From Candidatus Nomurabacteria bacterium (GTDB lineage: Bacteria; Patescibacteriota; Minisyncoccia; Phycocordibacterales; UBA10002), in the NCBI GenBank assembly GCA_943354745.1, contig CALRDB010000013.1:1-20769 (forward strand): 20,769 nt of DNA, written 5' to 3'. The translations under genes and the position numbers were made by a program. Shown one piece after another: positions 12,542 through 19,100 of the stretch; within the stretch, counting starts at the first letter, position 1, and each line of letters starts with the position of its first letter. The notes under the pieces are model-generated. The model saw only the letters and a program-made list of their open reading frames with translations, ran no database searches and was not told where the DNA came from.

Positions 12542-13765
12542 CTAAATACTACTCATCAGCGAGTATGCCGGGCTAATCATCGCGATAGCGAAAAAACCGA
12601 CAACAACACCCACCACCACCATAAGCGCCGGTTCGATAATGGTTGAGATGTTCTTGGTCTTTTGCTCCACTTCAGCTTCGAAAAAGAGTCCCGTTTCCTT
12701 GAGCATCGGAGATAGTTTACCGGTCTCCTCTCCCACCGCGACCATTTCAGAAAGAAAGGGAGGGAAAATATTCTCATGCGCCCGAAAGACACCTGACATT
12801 GGCTCACCTCTCTCTATCGCTTCCCTCGCTTCGAGAAGCACCTCTCGATAGTGATAATTGGAAAGTACATCGGCGGTAATACCAAGCGCGTTCACCACCT
12901 CCACACCAGAAGAGAGGAGCGACGAAAGCGTTTGCCCGGTGCGCGCGGCGTTTGCTTCGCGAATCAAAGGAGCAATAATCGGGATTCGGAGTACGGCCGT
13001 ATCGATGAGTCGCTTCCCTTTTACACTTTTAGCCATAGTTAGTAGACCGAAAATCGACCCCGCACTAAGGAGGAGCCCAAGAAGTAAATGTTCCTGGAGG
13101 AAATCGCTTATCCCGACAACTATCCTGGTTGTAAATGGAAGTTGCATATTGAACTCCTTAAAGGAGTTAGTCAGCTGGGGAACGATGAAGATAAACATGA
13201 GGAGACCAATGACGAGCATGACGGCGATCACGATTGACGGGTAGATGAGGGCACCTTTCACCTTCCGCTGAAGTACATAACTCCGATCAAGCTGTTCTGA
13301 AACGGCGGCAAGAGAGGTTGCGAGATTTCCTCCTTCTTCTCCCGCCCTCACCATCGAAATAACGATAGGAGGAAACACCGAGCTGAAGGCGGACAATGCG
13401 TGGCTTAAGCTCTCTCCAACACTGATCTTCACTGCCACCCCCTCGATCACTTTTTTAAATTTCACTGAACGCGTCTGTCGCTCAAGCACATTAAGCGCTC
13501 GAGAAACCGTAAGACCGGCCGACAGCATACCGCCTAAATTGCGCGTAAAGATAATTTTGTCGTGAATAGAGATCCGCTTTGAAAACGTATACAGACGCTT
13601 GAAATCGAAATTTAAAATCGAACCGGATTCCGCTAGTGGGGTGGCACTCACGAGTGTTTCTCCTTCTGCGCGCAATTCACGGGAAAGAGCAAATTTATCT
13701 TCGGCTTCCCGTTCACCTTCATAAAAGTTCCCGTCTGCCTTTTGTGCTTTGTATTTAAATTTCAT
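12542..13765 (-). CDS. pilC: Type IV pilus inner-membrane platform protein PilC/GspF
   Basis: 407 residues, full length. It has the PilC/GspF N-terminal start (MKFKYKAQKADGNFYEGEREAED) and two T2SSF domains, each with helices flanking a GExxGxL element: RAGEEGGNLATSLAAVSEQLD (about 137-157) and AVGEETGKLSPMLKETGLFFE (about 337-357). Three to four membrane segments are present (GALIYPSIVIAVMLVIGLLMFIFIVPQL, LLLGLLLSAGSIFGLL, PALMVVVGVVVGFFAIAM). It anchors the assembly ATPase PilB and extrudes pilins. It follows pilB after a 117-base repeat-rich gap; no Shine-Dalgarno sequence precedes ATG 13765. Confidence 0.95.
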   Translation of the reverse strand: MKFKYKAQKADGNFYEGEREAEDKFALSRELRAEGETLVSATPLAESGSILNFDFKRLYTFSKRISIHDKIIFTRNLGGMLSAGLTVSRALNVLERQTRSVKFKKVIEGVAVKISVGESLSHALSAFSSVFPPIVISMVRAGEEGGNLATSLAAVSEQLDRSYVLQRKVKGALIYPSIVIAVMLVIGLLMFIFIVPQLTNSFKEFNMQLPFTTRIVVGISDFLQEHLLLGLLLSAGSIFGLLTMAKSVKGKRLIDTAVLRIPIIAPLIREANAARTGQTLSSLLSSGVEVVNALGITADVLSNYHYREVLLEAREAIERGEPMSGVFRAHENIFPPFLSEMVAVGEETGKLSPMLKETGLFFEAEVEQKTKNISTIIEPALMVVVGVVVGFFAIAMISPAYSLMSSI

Positions 13766-13882
13766 AGCATGATACGAATGCTTCTAATTAACGCACGAAT
13801 GCTTCGAATATGCGAATGAAGAAAAGAGTCGGGATTCGTAGATTTGTAGCATTCGTATGGTAATTCGTTGCATTCGTATCAC
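13766..13882. repeat. ATTCGTA/GCATTCGTAT repeat cluster between pilB and pilC
   Basis: The gap contains at least seven copies of ATTCGT or its complement in both orientations (ATACGAATGC, GCACGAATGC, TTCGAATATGCGAATG, GGATTCGTAG, GCATTCGTATGG, AATTCGTTGCATTCGTATC). No gene is seen. The minus strand ends in TATCATGCT just before the pilC ATG, a possible -10. Confidence 0.75.
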
Positions 13883-15658
13883 CTATTCAGAAACTACTCG
13901 AAGCACCTCCTCAATGGTCGTGAGTCCCTGTACACACTTGAAAATACCGTCCTCGAGCATCGTGAGCATCCCTTCTTTCTTGGCTTGATCTTCTATACCA
14001 GAGGAAGTAGAGCCCTTAATAATGAGATCACGAATCGTGGAAGTTACCTTAATAGCTTCATGAATAACGACTCGGCCTGAGAACCCATCGGGAGCGTCCT
14101 CCGTCGGTCTTGGTCGATAGAAGGAAATCTTGTCCCACGTAGTTCCTTGCGGAACCACCTTCTCATCTTTCAAGGCCTTAAGCACACGTTCGAGGTCAAC
14201 GGTTTTCGAAAGCGTGGCAATACTTGCTTTGTTTAAAAGATATTTTTCTTTGGAATCACACAGTTTTCGTACCAGTCGCTGAGCGATAATGACGTCGACC
14301 GTTGACACAATAAGAAATGGTTCGACTTTCATATCGATAAGACGCGGGATAGCGCCCGCGGCGGAATTCGTATGAAGAGTTGAGAGCACCAAGTGTCCGG
14401 TGAGTGACGCATTAATGGCAAGCGAAGCCGTCTCATTATCACGGATCTCCCCCACCATGATGATATCGGGGTCCTGACGGACGAGTGATCGAAGTCCACT
14501 CGAGAAGGTGAAGCCGATCTCGGGTTTCACCTGTGACTGATTAACGCGTGACATCTGATATTCTATGGGGTCTTCAATAGTAGAGATATTCACATCTGGC
14601 GTATTGAGAATATCGATCATGGTGTAGAGCGTAGTGGTTTTACCGGAGCCCGTTGGGCCGGTGGTGAGGATCATGCCGGTTGAGAGCTTTAGCGCTTCAT
14701 GAATGCGCTCGAGTGCTTCACCGTGGAAACCGAGAACTTCAAGGGTAAATCCTGACGCTCCTTCTCGGAGTAAGCGCATCACGATCTTCTCTCCGAAATA
14801 GGTTGGAAGAATAGAAACACGGAGAGAAACCTTCTCGCCACTGACCTGTATTTTGAACCGACCGTCCTGGGGGAGTCGCTTTTCATCAAGTTTAAGACTG
14901 GAGAGTACTTTGATGCGCGCGACAATACTGCTCGCCACATGCTTAGGAAGAATCATCGCGTCATGCAACATACCGTCGATGCGGTAACGCACGATGAGTT
15001 CTTTTTCTTGTGCCTCGATATGGATACCTGACGCCTTCTGAATAACCGCGTGTTTCAAGAGCGTGTCGACAATGCGGACAACAGGGAGATCTTCGGCACT
15101 CTTCTTCAGATCTGCCGCGCTCATCACCTCTTCCCCATTTTCAGGAAGCTGTCTTAACGCATCGGTCTCTTCTTTGATAAGGTCACCGAACTCGGCTTTC
15201 AGTGACTTCTGATACTGCAGGAGTGCTGATTTTATGGACGCCGTATCGGTAAGACGTGGGAGGATCTTCAAATGTGTCTTCTTCTTGATGAAGTCGATAG
15301 CGGTAAGGTCATCGGTGTCGAGCATCGCCACCTCAAGCGAATCATTAATTTTCCTGAAGGCGACGATATTATGGTTACGCGCGATAGGTTCAGGGACAAG
15401 CGAAAGGGTCTCAAAATCTATGTGTTGATGTTTAAGGTCAACAGACGGAATACCGAGAAGGTACGCTTGCATTTTACGAAGGTCGTCTTCAGTCACCTTC
15501 CCTTTCTGTACAAGAATAGCCCCGACACTTTGTTTCTTCTCAGAGGCCTCTTTTTCAGCCAACTCTAAATCAACTCGGCTGACGAGGCCCGAATCTTTAA
15601 TGAACTCCCGTAATTGTTTTTCCTCAATATACACAGAACTGACACGGACTAAGAACAC
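13883..15658 (-). CDS. pilB: Type IV pilus assembly ATPase PilB/GspE
   Basis: 591 residues from ATG 15658. Residues 12-150 are the GspE/PilB N-terminal domain (LREFIKDSGLVSRVDLELAEKEA, AILVQKGKVTEDDLRKMQAYLLGIP). The ATPase core has Walker A GPTGSGKT (334-341), the Asp box STIEDPIEY, Walker B PDIIMVGEIRD (397-406) and the His box TGHLVLSTLHTN. It powers pilin polymerisation from the cytoplasm. The tetracysteine zinc motif of most PilB/GspE proteins is lost: LVRKLCDSKEKY keeps only one Cys and the second CxxC is FYRPRPTEDAPDG. The first residues (MFLVRVSSV) are encoded by TTCCGTGT repeats, so GTG 15634 is a likely original start. pilT, pilD and pilMNO are not in the window. Confidence 0.94.
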   Translation of the reverse strand: MFLVRVSSVYIEEKQLREFIKDSGLVSRVDLELAEKEASEKKQSVGAILVQKGKVTEDDLRKMQAYLLGIPSVDLKHQHIDFETLSLVPEPIARNHNIVAFRKINDSLEVAMLDTDDLTAIDFIKKKTHLKILPRLTDTASIKSALLQYQKSLKAEFGDLIKEETDALRQLPENGEEVMSAADLKKSAEDLPVVRIVDTLLKHAVIQKASGIHIEAQEKELIVRYRIDGMLHDAMILPKHVASSIVARIKVLSSLKLDEKRLPQDGRFKIQVSGEKVSLRVSILPTYFGEKIVMRLLREGASGFTLEVLGFHGEALERIHEALKLSTGMILTTGPTGSGKTTTLYTMIDILNTPDVNISTIEDPIEYQMSRVNQSQVKPEIGFTFSSGLRSLVRQDPDIIMVGEIRDNETASLAINASLTGHLVLSTLHTNSAAGAIPRLIDMKVEPFLIVSTVDVIIAQRLVRKLCDSKEKYLLNKASIATLSKTVDLERVLKALKDEKVVPQGTTWDKISFYRPRPTEDAPDGFSGRVVIHEAIKVTSTIRDLIIKGSTSSGIEDQAKKEGMLTMLEDGIFKCVQGLTTIEEVLRVVSE

Positions 15659-15671
15659 GGAACGAGACCGA
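15637..15671. repeat. TTCCGTGT-type repeats at the pilB start
   Basis: On the minus strand TTCCGTGTTCTTAGTCC is followed by GTGTCAGTTCTGTGT. The first 17 bases are identical to those at 10693-10709 on the opposite strand. The array creates the first codons of the annotated pilB frame. Confidence 0.7.
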
Positions 15672-15672
15672 A

Positions 15673-16053
15673 CTATTCGCCGTATACCCTTCGGACAATC
15701 TCGACACCGTTCTCTGACCCGAAATTAACTAAAAACCCTAAACGAAAATCAGTGACTTTCAAGTAATACCAGAATTGCGTCTTATCACTTGATGTAATAA
15801 ATGGCTTACACTTCAGTTCAATGAATATTTTACCACCTACTATGATATCGGGTATATAGACTCCAACCTTTTCTCGATCAAAATAGATGGGGAGTTGTTT
15901 TTCCTGTTCAACCAACAGCCCACGCTTCTTTAGATAGATGACCAGCGCTCTGCCGTACACCTTCTCTTTGTGCCGGTTCCTGAATTGCTTATAAACCTCG
16001 AAGCAACCTCCTCGAATAATGTAAGACTCCTCCTCATAGACTAAATTACTCAT
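15673..16053 (-). CDS. GxxExxY-family protein (PD-(D/E)XK nuclease-like)
   Basis: 126 residues from ATG 16053; upstream in-frame codons lie in repeat and adhesin sequence and are not used. It matches the GxxExxY family (PF13366): YIIRGGCFEVYKQF, then HKEKVYGRALVIYLKKRGLLVEQEKQLPIYFDREKVGVYIPDIIVGGKIFIELKC, and YYLKVTDFRLGFLVNFGS. The name motif is degenerate (Arg replaces Gly before E-K-V-Y). The nuclease-like core PDIIV...IELK is intact, so catalysis is possible. The family's role is not established. It sits between the giant surface protein and pilB, with TTCCGTGT repeats on both sides, which suggests it arrived as a unit independent of the pilus function. Confidence 0.85.
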   Translation of the reverse strand: MSNLVYEEESYIIRGGCFEVYKQFRNRHKEKVYGRALVIYLKKRGLLVEQEKQLPIYFDREKVGVYIPDIIVGGKIFIELKCKPFITSSDKTQFWYYLKVTDFRLGFLVNFGSENGVEIVRRVYGE

Positions 16054-16071
16054 ACCGTTGAATTGTAGTTC

Positions 16072-16115
16072 CGTCTCGTTCCGTGTACTCTTTCTTTCCG
16101 TGTCGGTTCTGTGTC
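16072..16115. repeat. TTCCGTGT oligomer array upstream of the GxxExxY gene
   Basis: Four units: AGTTCCGTC, GTTCCGTGT, TTTCCGTGT and GTTCTGTGT. They fill the 64-base gap between the giant gene and the GxxExxY gene. No promoter or terminator is evident in it. Confidence 0.7.
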
Positions 16116-16117
16116 TC

Positions 16118-19100
16118 TTAAAACTCTTCAAACTTCGGCAACGGCGACCCGGTTGGTGTTCCTCCTCCTGGTAATAAGCTCCCATTCACAGACACCGTCA
16201 CCGTGAACAAGGTGGTACGAATTTTCCCGCTAACGGAGGTGCCTGTAAGTTGAACGAGATAGGTGTGTAGGGGTGTCTTCGACCAAGTGTCGATACTAAG
16301 GTCGCTTGGGAACGAAGGATTCGAAGGATTTGCGCTTTTTATCGCTACCTTAAGACTAGTGTCACCTGATCCGAACGTAAGTGCATCCCCCACCCCGGTC
16401 ACCTCTTCAAGGGTCGTCTTATCGGTAATTTTTGACACTGACAGGGTCACACCTTCCGACGTTCCACCTTCAAGCTTGCGCTCTGCGACTGAGGGGAAAG
16501 TTGCATTTTGTTTCATGAATACATCTTCCGCAGAAATCGAGTAGTTGAAACCTGAGACAGGAGTAACCGAAACAGGACTACAGCTAGCCGGATCACTTAC
16601 CGCACCAAGACTGTCGGTCACCGTAACACTTCCGGTTTTACTTTCGGCTACCGACCCCGACAGCGTATATTCGACGCTGACCGACTGTCCTGTCTTACCC
16701 GAAAGAGGAGCACTGCCGGTCCAACTATATTTGGTGTAGGAACCTGAACCTCCCGAAGGGAGGAGTGCGTTCCAGGTAACTGTATCCCCTGCCTCCACCG
16801 GCCCGGCAGGTACATGAGCGCACGAAACTGAAGGACGAGAGGAGCTTCCGCCGAATGTTGCCACGGCATCTTTGTTTGTTGCCATAGAGAGCGCGCACGC
16901 TGTTTCGACTCCGAAACTACGACAGTCTCCGCTCCACCCAGAGAAAGTGACCCCGGTTGGACGAGTCGTAACGAGTTCAACGGGTGTATCTATAGGATAG
17001 GTAGCGGAACAAAGTTTCCGTCCACTTCCACAGTTGATTTCAAGCTTAGCCGTTTTAACAATACCGGTCCCGTTCACCGTCACTGAAAGCGTTTTCCCTC
17101 CTACACAAGCGGCGCTCGAACGGGCAGAGAGCTGATCAGAGGAAAGTTTGGTCCCATCGGCAAACTCTGCTTCGAGGAGGTAGAAGTACTTCGTGTCGGC
17201 GGTTACCAAGGAATCAACATAAGATGTCTGCAGAGAATCAAGCGTCGCAATGGTTCCATATGAATTTGCCTGACCGGTAAGAGATCGGTATAGGATGTAT
17301 CCGGTGGCATCCTTCACCTCACCCCATGAAGTGGTAACACTTTTACAGGCAGGCCCCGAAGAAAGTGTGAGTACGGGGCGAACATCAATAGGCACCGAGG
17401 CAGAAGCGGTTTGCCCTCCACGAGAGACGGTCACCTTGGCAACATATTTTCCAGCCATACCAAAGGTATACCGATCATCCCCAATCGTTGAGTACGAGGT
17501 GTTCCCTATCGTTGGCGTAGCCGCTGTCTGACTTACAAGCTTGGTAGCTCCGTCTCCTAGATAGTCGAAGTCGTAACTGACGGCTCCCGTGGCGGTTCCT
17601 GTCACCTGCGCAGTAAGTGACACATCGGAAAGCGGCGCGACGAGTCCTGTTTTATCGGAAGTAAGTACCACCGAGAGTGTACCCGCAGGAGTAGCTGTCC
17701 CCGTAACGATGAATTCACTACTGGTACAGTTGAAGGTATCGTTGGCGAATTCGTCTACCGGAGTACTCCCTGTATTGGTGCAGAATTTAATCGTATACGT
17801 TCCCTTTACCGCTACCCAATTTTCTTTGGACGCGAGGGAGACTTCAGTATCTTTGGCAAGACCAGCCTTCGACACCACACTGAAAGCAGAGGTGCTCTTC
17901 GGTGTAAGAGTAAAGGTGTTGGCGAAATTCGAAGTCACGGGAACATCAGATCCTCCGCTATTCTTTACGGTACCGGTAAAGGTAAGGGGGGTGCCCGCAA
18001 CCAGGCTTCCGTTCACAAGTACTTTGGTGGCAATATTGTCTGGTTTGGTACCGATACACGAGAGAGCTGTTGCACTTATCGGGCGGATCGATTCATTGGT
18101 AAGACCGTCTGGTCCAATTGCTTTCACGTAGTAGAAATACTGCGCATCCCCATCGAGTCCAGCATCAATGCCTCCCGTCGTACCCCTCAGGCCACTTAGT
18201 CCAGAAAGAGTGCTCGAACGCTCAAGGAATTCATACGGCAGAATATCGCTTCCCTTTCTTCGGTAGAGCTCGTACTCTAGAGCGCCGTTCCCTCCACCAA
18301 AAGTAAGCTGAATTTTTTCACAGCCAGCAACCCCCGTGAGTGCGACAGAGGTAACCGTCGACTTCTTCGGAAGCACCGAAATAGTCGATCCGGTAATATC
18401 GCTTGGCGAACAGTTATTAGTTTCATTTGATTCGATGACGGTGTTGTCGGGTCGGTCAGCACAGAGCTCCACGATATGTTTACCAGCAACGGCTGTCCAA
18501 TTTCCGGAGGTCACCGGCTTTATTGCATTGAATGCGAGTCCGATAAGATTCGAGGCGGTGACGTTGGGAAGCGTGTCTACGCCACCCCCCGACTCCGTAC
18601 TCTTTAGAATCTTAAATTGGTTTTTAACTGTCTGTGTTACAGGAACATCAACGTTTTCAATATTCTTCACATCTCCCGTGAAGGTATAGACATTTCCGTC
18701 AGTAAGCTCCCCTGCTTGTACCGCCACAGGATTCTTTGAAATGACGAGGTCAGGATATGACCGCACTACTACCGTCGTCGCTGGAGAACAGTTACTGTCT
18801 TCACTTTCGGCGTCACCAACAAGTTTTCGCTCAGCGATCGTGCCTGAAGACGATGTATACCCTTCCAGATCGTCTGCAGTTTGGTCGGCGCAAACGCGGA
18901 ACTGATAGGATCCCGGAATAACAAAGCTGGCGGGAACGTTACCTTCTGGGATAGGTCTTGAAAGTCCAATACCGAGCGCTGTAGTGTCCGTGAAATTAAC
19001 GGCCGGAGAAAGATCAACCCAAGGATTTGTCTCGTATTTGAATTGATACACACTCCGGTAGGTTGCACCGATAGCCGCAGAATCAGTACCAGCATTAGTG

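Noticed and set aside
13766..13882. CRISPR-like array
   Set aside because: Units are short, in both orientations and irregularly spaced; there are no unique spacers of constant length and no cas genes.
15673..16185. GxxExxY start at 16185
   Set aside because: The first 44 residues are translated from the giant gene's 3' end and the TTCCGTGT array; homology begins after Met at 16053.
17589..18131. 180-codon plus-strand ORF opposite the giant gene
   Set aside because: Val/Ser/Thr-rich translation mirrors the codon bias of the Thr/Ser/Val repeats on the other strand; no start signal.
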